Assembly: GCF_000632985.1 (NCBI RefSeq)
Contig: NZ_CP007481.1
Span: 124,001-188,000, forward strand
Length of the DNA: 64,000 nt
Reading direction: 5' to 3'
Source: Neorickettsia helminthoeca str. Oregon
Lineage (GTDB): Bacteria > Pseudomonadota > Alphaproteobacteria > Rickettsiales > Anaplasmataceae
This document shows positions 25,527-35,263 of the stretch, in pieces. The first letter of the stretch is position 1; the number at the start of each line of letters is the position of its first letter. The notes under the pieces were generated by a model that saw only the letters and a program-made list of their open reading frames with translations, was not told the DNA's origin and made no database searches. The position numbers and the translations under genes are program-made.

Positions 25527-28370
25527 CTAGTCGAATACCTTGAAAAACTTATGTAATACCGTCGGTGTAAACGTCGTCAACGTGTGGACAGATACATTCG
25601 ACTTTCCTTGTTTCCTGGTCAGAGTATATTCTGCTGCGATGACTCCGCGATTTCTTCCACCTGTCAACAATGTTCCTATGATAGGCATTTTCGAAATTAA
25701 TTGATTGATTCGGTACAGTGGTACTACGCTTCCGTGTAGAATGAGCTTCTCTTCAGGAATGCTCAGAATACCCATCACACTCAATCCAATAGGTGTAGCC
25801 TCCAACCATGACTCAGAAATATAAAATACATCATCTGCATACTTAAACTCTGAGAAAAATCTATCAAAAAAGATCCCTTCACCATTCAAGATATTCATTA
25901 TCCCATTCAGTGAAGCTAGAGAAAGGATACGCGCCAGTATTGGTGCATCTTGTATATAGAAATTTTCTATTTTCAGGACCCCACTATTAGTTCTCATATT
26001 CTTCGTACCCATGTGTAAGGCTCCTCTACCACCTATTATACCACTTTTAAATCCAAGACCTTTTAGAAGTGTCCCAACATTTGTGCTATCTACATTGATA
26101 CCTCCATCTTTACTGAATCTCGCTCGCAGAATGCTATCATCACTGAAAATCCCTGAAAGACTACCGTCACCTTCTTGTAAGGTCAGACTCAGATTATTCA
26201 TTGAAATTTCATTTTTTAGTTTCAGGTTGGCTATTTTGATTGATATATTCTCATTGAGGTCACTTTTTCTATTTTCGAGCTGTGTCAGAGAGGCCAGTTT
26301 TTCTGCTCTAGACAAATCTATTGCCTCTGAAGTGATTCTCAAATTCGATGTATTTCCTTTAAGCACGTAGCTCAAATCCAGATGTGAGTCATTAATTTGC
26401 AATGCCTTGCTGTTGAATAGTGCTTCCTTGCCGTTGCTTTTACCCTCAAAACGGATGTCCATCTTTTTCCCTAAAATTTCGAGGACTTCGAAATTATGTT
26501 CCCCATCCCGAGTCTTGATTCTAAAATTAAGAATTGCACCCGGATCTTTCTCCCACCCAAAAAGTTGGGAAATGTCTTCTTGTACGTCTTTGGTTCCAAT
26601 CCTACCTACTGCATCTACTTCATTGTTCGGGAGGAGGTTTATTGCTACTTCCCCAGTGACTTTACCCGCCAATGAGATAAACTCAGGCAAAAAGCCGGAT
26701 TCTTTGATAGGTTCTAACTTGCTTGTACCCTTGATCGTGAACTTCGTTATTTGGTCCGTTGAATTTCTATCCAGATATAGATCTATTTTTTCTCCCGAGG
26801 AGAGTAATGTTGCCCGCATTGCGGCATCATTGTTAGTGATCTTTAGTTCCATGCTTCCATTTTCTATATGAAAAGCTTTATAGAATCGTGCTGCTTGAAT
26901 ATTGTCTGCCTTGATATTGATAACAGTATCTATCTCCTGAGTTGCTGAAGTTGGTATCTGCACAAGAAAATCTACAATACCTTTGCCTTTGAGCGTCCTT
27001 ATAGCTACTTGCTCAGCCACCTCAGCAATAATCTGCGGGCTGAATTTTTCACCAAGTAGCACGAGTTTATTTAGATTGTTAACAAGCTCGCCCTCTATTT
27101 TGATTGCGTCGTCGTTGATTCTGATTTTACACCCTTTGCAATTTGTGCCATCAATTTCCCCCGAATGAATTATAGCTTCTAGATTACCGCCCAATAGACT
27201 CAGTTTGCCTGATACTTTTTCTACGTCAATGAAACGTTTTTCTATATCTGCAGGCTCTGTGATCGCTATTCTCGCTTTTACACCTTCGAGAATCGCGTCC
27301 TCGATTTTTAGATCTCCTGACTTACTTTCGAACTTGATATCCGCCTGTTTTATAATTCCACCTTGTATGCTTTCCTCATACCACTCTCTTGCTACAGGAT
27401 TAAGATCATTCCCCCAGTATTTTAGTATGTCTCCTGCTACTAGATTCTCGATCTTTCCTTCTAATGACAGCCCGTCTTTTAGCAAGAGTCTGCCTCTGAA
27501 TTCTGTACCATCGATTTTGATTTTCACATTATTGAGTTCTAGGTTTTCTAGGGTTCCATTGAACACAAAGCTTCCATTCTCGAATTGAAAATTTGATTCC
27601 TTTCTGATTTTTTTGCTTACAGATCCGCGGAGATCCCTGACTGCTCCTTGAATCTTTTTCTCATTTAAGTTCAGGACAGCATACCCACTGAAGGTGAAAC
27701 TATCATTCGAAATATCAATATTGGATAGCCCTTTGATCAGAGGTGAGAAAACACTCTCGTTGGGATCGAAATTAGTCACTCTGACCGCAATGGTATCGTA
27801 TTGAGACTGCACCATTTCTAATTCTATTCCCGCTTTCTCCTCGTGAATCCCAAGTTGTAAAACGTTTCTATGATTCATTTTCTTTATTCTTATGAATCCC
27901 TCACTGACTGTATAACCGTTGAATCTGATGTTTTGTATAAATAAGTCAGTGTTCAAAAGCGCGATGACGGAAAAAATATGGTCTACCTGATAGTTTTCTA
28001 GACTAATCATTTTGTCCCTCCCAGCTTCGAATGGTATCTCTATGTCTGCACCCGAGATAGTCATGTTTATTGGATACAGTTTCGTGAAAGGAAAGTTCCA
28101 ATGAAAAGAGAATCGGAGTTCCTCGATGAAAGCTACTTTTTTAGATCCCAGATCGACGGTAACTTTACTTAGTACTAACTCTTTAAAATTATCGGAATTC
28201 CTAATATCGAAGTCAGTGAAGGAAATATGGCTTCCAGTCTTGAATTTGCTGAAACGGCTGTTGATGTAATATTCGACAAACTTCTGTGATAAGTTCTTGT
28301 TGTACTTGTAGACTAAAAACGGCGAGAAAACGGCAAGCAAGAAGAGAAGTATAACGATCTTTACCTTCAT
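25527..28370 (-). CDS. Large AsmA-like / YhdP-family envelope protein
   Basis: A 947-residue protein with one N-terminal signal-anchor (about 4-22) and a very long periplasmic region of beta-rich repeats (alternating hydrophobic segments such as FKELVLSKVTVDLGSKKVAF and GRLLLKDGLSLEGKIENL). The C-terminal domain has the AsmA-like pattern ILARILSLASLNGIMNILNGEGIFFDRF. YhdP and AsmA proteins are thought to form bridge-like conduits for phospholipid transfer to the outer membrane (family knowledge). ATG 28370 is preferred over TTG 28376. A gap of about 250 bases separates it from aroA; that gap holds no supported gene. Confidence 0.8.
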   Translation of the reverse strand: MKVKIVILLFLLAVFSPFLVYKYNKNLSQKFVEYYINSRFSKFKTGSHISFTDFDIRNSDNFKELVLSKVTVDLGSKKVAFIEELRFSFHWNFPFTKLYPINMTISGADIEIPFEAGRDKMISLENYQVDHIFSVIALLNTDLFIQNIRFNGYTVSEGFIRIKKMNHRNVLQLGIHEEKAGIELEMVQSQYDTIAVRVTNFDPNESVFSPLIKGLSNIDISNDSFTFSGYAVLNLNEKKIQGAVRDLRGSVSKKIRKESNFQFENGSFVFNGTLENLELNNVKIKIDGTEFRGRLLLKDGLSLEGKIENLVAGDILKYWGNDLNPVAREWYEESIQGGIIKQADIKFESKSGDLKIEDAILEGVKARIAITEPADIEKRFIDVEKVSGKLSLLGGNLEAIIHSGEIDGTNCKGCKIRINDDAIKIEGELVNNLNKLVLLGEKFSPQIIAEVAEQVAIRTLKGKGIVDFLVQIPTSATQEIDTVINIKADNIQAARFYKAFHIENGSMELKITNNDAAMRATLLSSGEKIDLYLDRNSTDQITKFTIKGTSKLEPIKESGFLPEFISLAGKVTGEVAINLLPNNEVDAVGRIGTKDVQEDISQLFGWEKDPGAILNFRIKTRDGEHNFEVLEILGKKMDIRFEGKSNGKEALFNSKALQINDSHLDLSYVLKGNTSNLRITSEAIDLSRAEKLASLTQLENRKSDLNENISIKIANLKLKNEISMNNLSLTLQEGDGSLSGIFSDDSILRARFSKDGGINVDSTNVGTLLKGLGFKSGIIGGRGALHMGTKNMRTNSGVLKIENFYIQDAPILARILSLASLNGIMNILNGEGIFFDRFFSEFKYADDVFYISESWLEATPIGLSVMGILSIPEEKLILHGSVVPLYRINQLISKMPIIGTLLTGGRNRGVIAAEYTLTRKQGKSNVSVHTLTTFTPTVLHKFFKVFD

Positions 28371-28518
28371 CGACAAAAATACCCCGGAGGAAGTGGAAAT
28401 GCAAAAGTCTGGACAAAGCAGCTGATCGAACTATTCCGTGCTAGCTTCCACTCTGGAAAAGATGTTCTAATCTAATGATCTGGCCACATACATCCAATCC
28501 CAATTCTATTGTATAAGT

Positions 28519-28779
28519 TCAGCGTTTTCCAACACCTCCGTACAGGACGAAGCTTGTCACGGCTACCAATCCGATGAACGCAGTGAGTGAGTACACCAGA
28601 GCGATATCTATGGAATTGCTATCAACTGTGAGATTTGGATATAAACAAGCGAGGATCATTGCATGTGTAGCTAGAGAGTTAGCAGCTAGGATCTTACTAT
28701 GTTTTTCTGAGAAAAATATCACACCAAGCAGGAGTACAGCCATGCTGCTCAGTAGTATCGTCAATGTAGCAAAAAACAT
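28519..28779 (-). CDS. mrpF: MrpF-like subunit of a cation/proton antiporter
   Basis: An 86-residue protein with three hydrophobic helices. The pattern KILAANSLATHAMILACLY followed by SIDIALVYSLTAFIGLVAV matches MrpF/PhaF subunits of multi-subunit Na+(K+)/H+ antiporters. MrpF does not work alone; the other subunits are not in this window, so either they lie elsewhere or this is a remnant. It is divergent from glmU. Confidence 0.7.
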   Translation of the reverse strand: MFFATLTILLSSMAVLLLGVIFFSEKHSKILAANSLATHAMILACLYPNLTVDSNSIDIALVYSLTAFIGLVAVTSFVLYGGVGKR

Positions 28780-28946
28780 CTAAGTTGTTGAGACCTTTTA
28801 GAGCTTCGCCTTTAATAGTAAACCAGATTCTCATAATCTCATAATTGGATGGGAAGAGAGTCTTTGTAGTCTAGATACCGAGTTTGCAAGATAGGTACCT
28901 TGCCCTTAACATGATTGCTAGTCTAGCAGGTAAATTTATCACCTTA

Positions 28947-30245
28947 ATGAGTCTTGGAGTTTCAACTACGCAGGCCTTGATACTTGCCGCGGGTAATTCT
29001 AGTCGAATGAATTCCCAGTTACCGAAGGTAGTGCATAGAGTAGGTGGCCTCGAACTTATTAATCACAATTTGCTTTTACTGCAGGAGCTTGGATTTGAAG
29101 AGGCTGTTATGGTCTGCGGTCCCCAATTGGATTTTGTTGATGTTACCCATATTTCCGTTAGGAAGGTTTTCCAGCGTGAAAAGAAAGGTACAGCTCATGC
29201 GGTGAAATGTGCCTTACCAGAACTTCATAGCAGGAATGTCCTGATTTTATATGGGGATGTTCCTTTGATTTCTAAGGGGACAATAGAAGCGTTGTTAGAA
29301 AGTCAGGAAAAGTATGATGCTACACTACTTGGCTTCCCAGTGATGGATTCCTCTTCAGAGTATGGACGTCTTATGATTACCGAAGGGAAAGTTTCTAGGA
29401 TTATTGAGTATTCAGAGCTTGAGGGGGAACAGAAGCAAGTACTAAATTTTGCCAATTCTGGTATTCTCTGCATAGATGTGAAACTACTCAAAGAATACAT
29501 CAGCCTTGTCGATGCTTCAAATAGGCAAGGGGAGTACTATTTGACGGATGTTGTGAACCTCATGGCCCGGGATTCCAGGAATGTAGGGTTCAATATTATC
29601 CAGGAAAGTGAGGGGATAGGTATCAATACTCAGGCTGATCTTTCTCGTGCTGAGAGATTCTTTCAGGAGAGGAAGAGGGCTAGATTTCTAAGTGCTGGTG
29701 TTAGGTTGATTGATCCTGATACTGTCTACTTCGCATATGATACGTATATAGAGTCCGATGTGATAGTGCATCCGAATGTGATATTTTTCCCTGGTGTGAA
29801 GGTATTCCGAGGTGCTGAGATTCTACCATTTTCTCTTTTGGAAGGTGTCGCCATTGGTTCTGCTGCGAAAGTGGGGCCGTTCGCAAGAATACGCGGTAGC
29901 AGTGATATCGGTGGAAATGCAGTCATAGGGAATTTCGTGGAAGTAAAAAACAGCACAATTGGGCAAGGTGTGAAGGTCAAACATCTGAGTTATATAGGTG
30001 ATGCATCAATTGGTGATCAGACCAACATTGGAGGGGGAACTGTGATCTGTAATTTTGATTTTGAAAAAAAGCATCATACGCAAATTGATAAAAAATGCTT
30101 CATAGGTGGAAATAATACTATTGTTGCCCCAGTGAGAATCCACGCTGAGGCTCGTACCGCTGCTGGGAGTACCATCACATCAGACGTGCCGCCTAAAAAG
30201 TTGGGAATCTCAAGGGCAATGCAAGTAAACAAATCCATAAAATAA
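28947..30245 (+). CDS. glmU: Bifunctional UDP-N-acetylglucosamine pyrophosphorylase / GlcN-1-P acetyltransferase
   Basis: Makes UDP-GlcNAc. The N-terminal uridylyltransferase has LILAAGNSSRM and PKVVHR, with YGDVPLI in the centre. The C-terminal left-handed beta helix keeps the acetyltransferase residues (VKHLSYIGDASIGDQTNIGG and ICNFDF), so both activities look intact. The product has 432 residues from ATG 28947; earlier in-frame TTG 28884 and ATG 28911 give extensions with no family support. UDP-GlcNAc retention is notable because close relatives have little or no LPS and reduced peptidoglycan synthesis (general knowledge of the family). Confidence 0.92.
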   Translation: MSLGVSTTQALILAAGNSSRMNSQLPKVVHRVGGLELINHNLLLLQELGFEEAVMVCGPQLDFVDVTHISVRKVFQREKKGTAHAVKCALPELHSRNVLILYGDVPLISKGTIEALLESQEKYDATLLGFPVMDSSSEYGRLMITEGKVSRIIEYSELEGEQKQVLNFANSGILCIDVKLLKEYISLVDASNRQGEYYLTDVVNLMARDSRNVGFNIIQESEGIGINTQADLSRAERFFQERKRARFLSAGVRLIDPDTVYFAYDTYIESDVIVHPNVIFFPGVKVFRGAEILPFSLLEGVAIGSAAKVGPFARIRGSSDIGGNAVIGNFVEVKNSTIGQGVKVKHLSYIGDASIGDQTNIGGGTVICNFDFEKKHHTQIDKKCFIGGNNTIVAPVRIHAEARTAAGSTITSDVPPKKLGISRAMQVNKSIK

Positions 30246-30338
30246 CATCCATCACTACTCCTCAGGTCATCGAGTGGATTTCCCTGCATCCTACGCAGAG
30301 GACTTGTAGCATGGCAGCATCACTATGTATTGTAAGCC

Positions 30339-31811
30339 TCAATGTCTGAAATGCCTCATCCTTGTGAAGATCATTCCGATGTTATGTTTGTTAGCTGCTT
30401 CTATTACTTCGTTATCTTTTATCGAGCCACCAGGCTGGATAATGGCAGTGACCCCACTTTTCGCAGCAAGCTCTATACTGTCTGCAAATGGGAAAAAAGC
30501 ATCTGAAGCCATCACGAGCCCTTGATTTCCCTGCGTTTTTTCAAGCGCTATTTCGACACTCTTAACTCGACTCATCTGACCTGCACCTATTCCCACAGTG
30601 GTGTAATTCCGAGCAGTGACTATAGCGTTTGATTTCACATACTTACAGACTTTCCAGGCAAAAATCAGTTGATTTGTCTCTTCATCATCTGGAGCTCTGT
30701 TCGTGACAACTTCGAAATCCTGGAAAAGTTTGGCGTTACAAGACTGTACCAAGAAACCTCCAAGTAAACTTATGAAATGTCTATCAGGCTGTGTGTATTT
30801 CTTATATATAAGGACTCGCAGATTCGTTTTAGTTTGTAGCATTAGTTCTGCATCCTGAGTAATACCAGTCGCAACTACGACTTCAAAGAAAGTCTTGGAT
30901 ATTTTTTCCGCTACGTCTTTTGTCACGATTTGGTTGAAAGCGACTACGCCTCCAAATGCACTCAGTGAATCTGCAGCAAATGCGTTATCATAGGCCTCAT
31001 ATAAGCTATCCTTGCTTACGGACACACCACAAGGATTGTTGTGCTTTATGATCGCACATGCGGGACTGGAAAAATTAGCTACAATCGCTAGTGCACTATC
31101 GAGATCCAATAGGTTGTTGTAACTCAGCTCTTTGCCCTGGATCTTTTTAAATGGAAGCTCTCCGTCAGAGTAAAAAGAAGCGTTCTGATGAGGATTCTCT
31201 CCATATCTGAAATCAGTTCTTTTCGTCAAGGATATGTTTATGTTCTCGGGCAGCGTCAATGACGAGGAAAACCAATCTGCGATTTTACAGTCATACCTTG
31301 CTACACGCATGAAGGTTTTTCTTGCCATCTTGGTCCTGAAAGCTAACGTGCAGTTCACGTCAAACAGAGCGTAATCACTTGGATCAGAGAGAACACAAAC
31401 ATTCCTGAAATTTTTTGCAGCTGACCTCAATAGTGAGACCCCCCCTATATCTATATTCTCGATTATCTCATTTTCCGAAGCGCTTTTTCGTACATGCTCC
31501 TCAAATGGGTACAGGTTGACTACGACCAAATCTATCGAATGTATTTCATACTTTGCCATCTCGGAACTATGTAAATCGGGATCTGCCAGTATACCCACAT
31601 GAATAGTCGGATGAAGAGTCTTCACTCTGCCATTTAATATTTCTGGAGAGCCTGTATAATCAGATAGCCTTATTGCATCGATTCCATTCTCCAGAAGGTA
31701 TTCATAAGTTTTTCCAGTTGCAATGATTTCGGCGTTTACAACTTTCAATTTATTTGCAAGTGACAAGAGGTTGGTCTTATCATAAACAGATATCAGGGCT
31801 CTTTTTATCAT
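30339..31811 (-). CDS. purH: Bifunctional AICAR transformylase / IMP cyclohydrolase
   Basis: Last two steps of IMP synthesis. The N-terminal IMP cyclohydrolase domain starts MIKRALISVYDKTNLL and keeps GRVKTLHPTIHVGIL; the transformylase domain carries RYGENPHQNASFY and the KHNNPCGVS motif with catalytic Lys-His. It has 490 residues from ATG 31811; the frame extends to a non-ATG start at 31868. It ends convergently with glmU. The 31812-32042 gap upstream contains nothing I can support. Confidence 0.93.
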   Translation of the reverse strand: MIKRALISVYDKTNLLSLANKLKVVNAEIIATGKTYEYLLENGIDAIRLSDYTGSPEILNGRVKTLHPTIHVGILADPDLHSSEMAKYEIHSIDLVVVNLYPFEEHVRKSASENEIIENIDIGGVSLLRSAAKNFRNVCVLSDPSDYALFDVNCTLAFRTKMARKTFMRVARYDCKIADWFSSSLTLPENINISLTKRTDFRYGENPHQNASFYSDGELPFKKIQGKELSYNNLLDLDSALAIVANFSSPACAIIKHNNPCGVSVSKDSLYEAYDNAFAADSLSAFGGVVAFNQIVTKDVAEKISKTFFEVVVATGITQDAELMLQTKTNLRVLIYKKYTQPDRHFISLLGGFLVQSCNAKLFQDFEVVTNRAPDDEETNQLIFAWKVCKYVKSNAIVTARNYTTVGIGAGQMSRVKSVEIALEKTQGNQGLVMASDAFFPFADSIELAAKSGVTAIIQPGGSIKDNEVIEAANKHNIGMIFTRMRHFRH

Positions 31812-32042
31812 CTTACTCTGATCAAATTCAAAGAAATCTTTGTGCCACTCTTTATCCCGAGTACACAAAATAAGACTTCATCAACGAAACTACAGCACTA
31901 AGATAGATGAGAAACATCCAACAGTAATCCTAGAATAAACTGCCTTCTTACGCTATATGAGAGTACTACCACTTTCTATTTTTATTGTCTAGAACTCCAG
32001 GAAATGATTCTCTAATTGATGGAAATTTTTCAAGGATTGTCC

Positions 32043-32966
32043 CTACTTTTTCCTAAGCCAGATCATTTCCTCGAACACATCGAAACACTTTGCCGCTGAG
32101 TTTATGTGGTAGAGTTGATGTAGTTCAGCGATGCCTGCTATTGATGTGACATTTATTTCCGTTATTTTTTCTGCAATTAGGTCTATTCCTGCGAGGGTTA
32201 TACCACGTTCTTTCAAATCTGAAGCGATTCTATAGCATTTCTCTTCCTCATTCGAAGTGAGTATGCAGGAGGAAAAATCTCCTCCCTTGCACATGTTGGT
32301 GATGAAACTACCCTCTTTCTTCCTTCGGAAACAGCCAAGGAGTTTCCCATCTAACACCACGACTCTCTTATCACCGTCTTCAAGAACGGATTCCTCAAAT
32401 TTTTGAGCTACTATTGGCGTTCCAGTTTTGGAGATAAGTTCATGGATTTTTTCCTGTGTTGACTCGTCGAATGATTCAAATTTCATTACGTCATCTCCAC
32501 CGAACTCATATAATGGCTTCAGTACCACTGATTTGTATTGTTCGAAGAACAATTGTATGTTCCGGATTTCTCTGGAAATAAGGGTCGGCGGAGCGTCATT
32601 ATAGTAGTCCACGAATTTTTCAGGGAAACCACGTACTGCTTCTGGTTCATTGATAACAAGTGTTCCACATCGCTCGAGCATGTAGGTCGCAGTGATGTAG
32701 CTCATATCAAATGGAGGATCGTTCCTCATAAGTAGCATATCCAAGGTACTGAGATTCACCTCTTCTTCCTTCTCGGATAGTGATACTTTTCCCTCGGAGG
32801 ATGTTGTAACCATCTTTCCTCTTGCTGATACACGACCATCCCATATAGAGAGCGTCTCTACCGGATAGATGAAAATATTACACTCTCTTTCTAGAGCTTC
32901 TCCGATGAGGTAAGTAGTACTTTTTCCGAGATTGGACAGAGATATTACTTGGATTCCTATTTTCAC
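32043..32966 (-). CDS. gshB: Glutathione synthetase
   Basis: ATP-grasp ligase joining gamma-Glu-Cys to Gly. The protein starts VKIGIQVISLSNLGKSTTYL, matching the normal GshB N-terminus, so GTG 32966 (with gaaag upstream) is preferred to the TTG at 33059. The LLMRNDPPFDMSYI motif and the ATP-grasp segment VLKPLYEFGGDDV are clear. Length 307 is standard. An inverted repeat lies 73-95 bases upstream of the start. Confidence 0.9.
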   Translation of the reverse strand: MKIGIQVISLSNLGKSTTYLIGEALERECNIFIYPVETLSIWDGRVSARGKMVTTSSEGKVSLSEKEEEVNLSTLDMLLMRNDPPFDMSYITATYMLERCGTLVINEPEAVRGFPEKFVDYYNDAPPTLISREIRNIQLFFEQYKSVVLKPLYEFGGDDVMKFESFDESTQEKIHELISKTGTPIVAQKFEESVLEDGDKRVVVLDGKLLGCFRRKKEGSFITNMCKGGDFSSCILTSNEEEKCYRIASDLKERGITLAGIDLIAEKITEINVTSIAGIAELHQLYHINSAAKCFDVFEEMIWLRKK

Positions 32967-33038
32967 TACCGTTTTCTTTCTCAGATCTGTTGAAGTTAAG
33001 TTATACAGTTTCTTTTTGAGAATCAAAATGTGTCTTCG

Positions 33039-33061
33039 TTTTGGACTGACTGAGTCCAAAA
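33039..33061 (-). promoter_or_regulatory. Palindrome in the gshB upstream region
   Basis: Perfect 9-base inverted repeat TTTTGGACT / AGTCCAAAA around a 5-base centre. The T and A tracts are in the opposite order to a terminator, so it could be an operator or a leader hairpin. Confidence 0.4.
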
Positions 33062-33245
33062 AATTATCAAGGGAACATCCCAGTTTTTCATCAATGGAGT
33101 TACAGTTTGTGCTCTCACATTGTCAGGCCAATTGAATTATGAAATCTGAGAAAAGTATCAAGGCGGATTTCCGTTTTAATGAGTGGAAGGTCAGTTACTT
33201 ACTATTCCAGGTGCTTCTGCTACTTTGTTCGACGTATATTGGTTC

Positions 33246-33662
33246 CTAATGCATTCTCCTCACGATGTTGACAATACGCTCTGCTTCCCCGGGGCCATAT
33301 CTGTCATTATATGCTCTAGTATCAAATGCATCACCTGTTAGGTCTACATTTATTGGGGTTCCATTGTGTTGCGAGACTTTCAGTTGATAATCCGAATGCC
33401 GACGCATTATGTCATTCCTTGTGTTCTGTTGTTGAGTCAGTAATGTGCGTAGTGCCTTTTCTAAGGATGGGAGCAGCATCCGAACTGGGTGTCCTGGACG
33501 AAAACGTGACCCAGTTGCAAGTGAAAGCGTTGCATAAGTTAATTGGAATATCCCAGGATGCAATGCAGGAGTATACCTTAAAAGTGGCTGATTTTTTATC
33601 ACAGCATTCTTGATCAACCCACTCATAATCTGCTGTTTATTAAGGCCCTTTATATCTATCAT
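33246..33662 (-). CDS. Hypothetical protein
   Basis: A 138-residue basic protein of no family I can name. It begins MIDIKGLNKQQIMSGLIKNA, and no signal peptide or membrane segment is evident. The middle contains PALHPGIFQLTYATLSLATG and many Arg/His/Gln residues follow. It is preferred over the 95-codon plus-strand frame opposite it because it is longer, begins with a natural-looking helix and fills the gap between gshB and the flavoprotein gene. Its function is unknown and its reality is only moderately supported. Confidence 0.5.
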   Translation of the reverse strand: MIDIKGLNKQQIMSGLIKNAVIKNQPLLRYTPALHPGIFQLTYATLSLATGSRFRPGHPVRMLLPSLEKALRTLLTQQQNTRNDIMRRHSDYQLKVSQHNGTPINVDLTGDAFDTRAYNDRYGPGEAERIVNIVRRMH

Positions 33663-33847
33663 TACGATAAATGCTGATACTCGAACTGGATAATGCTAAT
33701 TCTGGATCGCAAGGATTGTGTCATTAGATAATCTTTAGATTCTGACATTACCTTCCTATACTCTTTTTGTAAAGGAGTAACCCTAGGTTGCTTTGCATGC
33801 GTGAGTGTTGTGTTATAATCTTGGTGTCCGTATTCAGCTAGGTCAAA

Positions 33848-35245
33848 TTGAAAATTATAAAGAGATTATGTATTTCAGGGCGTTCTGTGTGGCCTATCAT
33901 AGAGGGTGGTAAAGGAGTCGCTGTCAGTGACGGTGTTTCATCTGGCGCTTTCGCTGCTGCCGGTTGTGTTGGGACGTTCTCCGGGGTGAACGCAAAACTC
34001 ATCGACGATAATGGTGAGGTGGTGCCACTCAGGTATCACAGCAAGACCAGGAAGGGTAGGCACGATGAACTGATGGAGTATAGCATCGAAGGTGCTATAA
34101 GCCAGGCCAGGATCGCTCATGAGTGCTCCAGAGGTGAGGGAAGACTCCACATGAATGTGCTCTGGGAAATGGCAGGTGTCGAAAGAGTATTGGAGGGCGT
34201 GCTTTCGAAAGTGAGTAACTTGATACACGGCATCACGTGTGGTGCTGGTATGCCTTATAAGCTTGCGGAAATTGCGACTCGATATAGAGTGTATTACTAT
34301 CCGATAGTTTCCTCTGCTAAGGCGTTTAGAATATTATGGAAGCGCTCCTACAGAAAGCTTAGTGAGTTTCTCGGAGGTGTTGTGTATGAAGATCCGTGGC
34401 TTGCTGGGGGACACAACGGCCTGAGTAATACTGATAGGCCGGATAATATTCAGGATCCGCATCCCAGGGTTGTCGAGCTACGAACACTGATGAATGAAAA
34501 CGGGTTGACACAAGTTCCTATAGTCATGGCTGGCGGAGTTTGGTCTCTTTCGGATTGGCAGCACTTCATAGACAGTGATGAGGTTGGAGCTATCGCATTT
34601 CAGTTTGGTACGCGGCCTTTGATTACCCAAGAAAGCCCAATTTCCAGGCAGTGGAAGGAGAAACTACTCAGAACAAAAAAGGGCGAAGTTCTATTGCACA
34701 AGTTCAGTCCGACTGGATTTTACTCATCGTCACTAAAAAATGCCTTTATACGAGAGCTTGTCGATCGCTCAGAAAGGCAGGTTCCTTATGTGGAAGTTGA
34801 GAAAGAAGAGTTCATTGTCCCATTTGAGTATGGTACTCGAAGGAAAAAAGTCTTTATCCGACATTGTGACGAAACATCAGTCAGGAAGTGGCTATCAGAG
34901 GGATATGAGGAAGTTGTTAAAACCCCAGATGGTACTATTTTGTTTCTCACGCCCGAGAAGTTTGCCGAAATTAGAAATGATCAAATAGAGTGTATGGGCT
35001 GTTTGAGTCATTGTAAATTCAGTAACTGGAAGGATCATGATGATTATACAACCGGCGAATTACCAGATCCGCGGAGTTTCTGTATACAGAAGACCCTACA
35101 AAACATAATATACGGCGCTGATCCTGATCGTGAGTTGGCCTTTGCTGGACATAATGCACACAGATTTTCCACAGATCCTCTATACAAGGATGGATATATA
35201 CCAACGGTAAAAGAACTAGTTGAGAAAATCTTAGCTGGTGAGTGA
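33848..35245 (+). CDS. Nitronate monooxygenase-like FMN oxidoreductase with a cysteine cluster
   Basis: A 465-residue TIM-barrel flavoprotein related to 2-nitropropane dioxygenase. Visible family features are the early GGKGVAVSDGVSSGAFAAAG loop, GITCGAGMP, VYEDPWLAGGHNG with the active-site His, and VMAGGVWS for FMN phosphate. A C-terminal extension has Cys382, Cys385, Cys389 (CMGCLSHC) and Cys412, a CxxCxxxC pattern that might bind an Fe-S cluster (inference). The natural substrate is unknown. The start is TTG 33848, preceded by an aggt ribosome-binding site. It runs convergently with hda. Confidence 0.75.
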   Translation: MKIIKRLCISGRSVWPIIEGGKGVAVSDGVSSGAFAAAGCVGTFSGVNAKLIDDNGEVVPLRYHSKTRKGRHDELMEYSIEGAISQARIAHECSRGEGRLHMNVLWEMAGVERVLEGVLSKVSNLIHGITCGAGMPYKLAEIATRYRVYYYPIVSSAKAFRILWKRSYRKLSEFLGGVVYEDPWLAGGHNGLSNTDRPDNIQDPHPRVVELRTLMNENGLTQVPIVMAGGVWSLSDWQHFIDSDEVGAIAFQFGTRPLITQESPISRQWKEKLLRTKKGEVLLHKFSPTGFYSSSLKNAFIRELVDRSERQVPYVEVEKEEFIVPFEYGTRRKKVFIRHCDETSVRKWLSEGYEEVVKTPDGTILFLTPEKFAEIRNDQIECMGCLSHCKFSNWKDHDDYTTGELPDPRSFCIQKTLQNIIYGADPDRELAFAGHNAHRFSTDPLYKDGYIPTVKELVEKILAGE

Positions 35246-35263
35246 TTTTTCCGAGCATCATCC

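Noticed and set aside
33326-33613. 95-codon plus-strand frame opposite the 33246-33662 hypothetical gene
   Set aside because: Shorter than the minus-strand frame, starts MHHLLGLHLLG and has no features; only one of the pair can reasonably be real.
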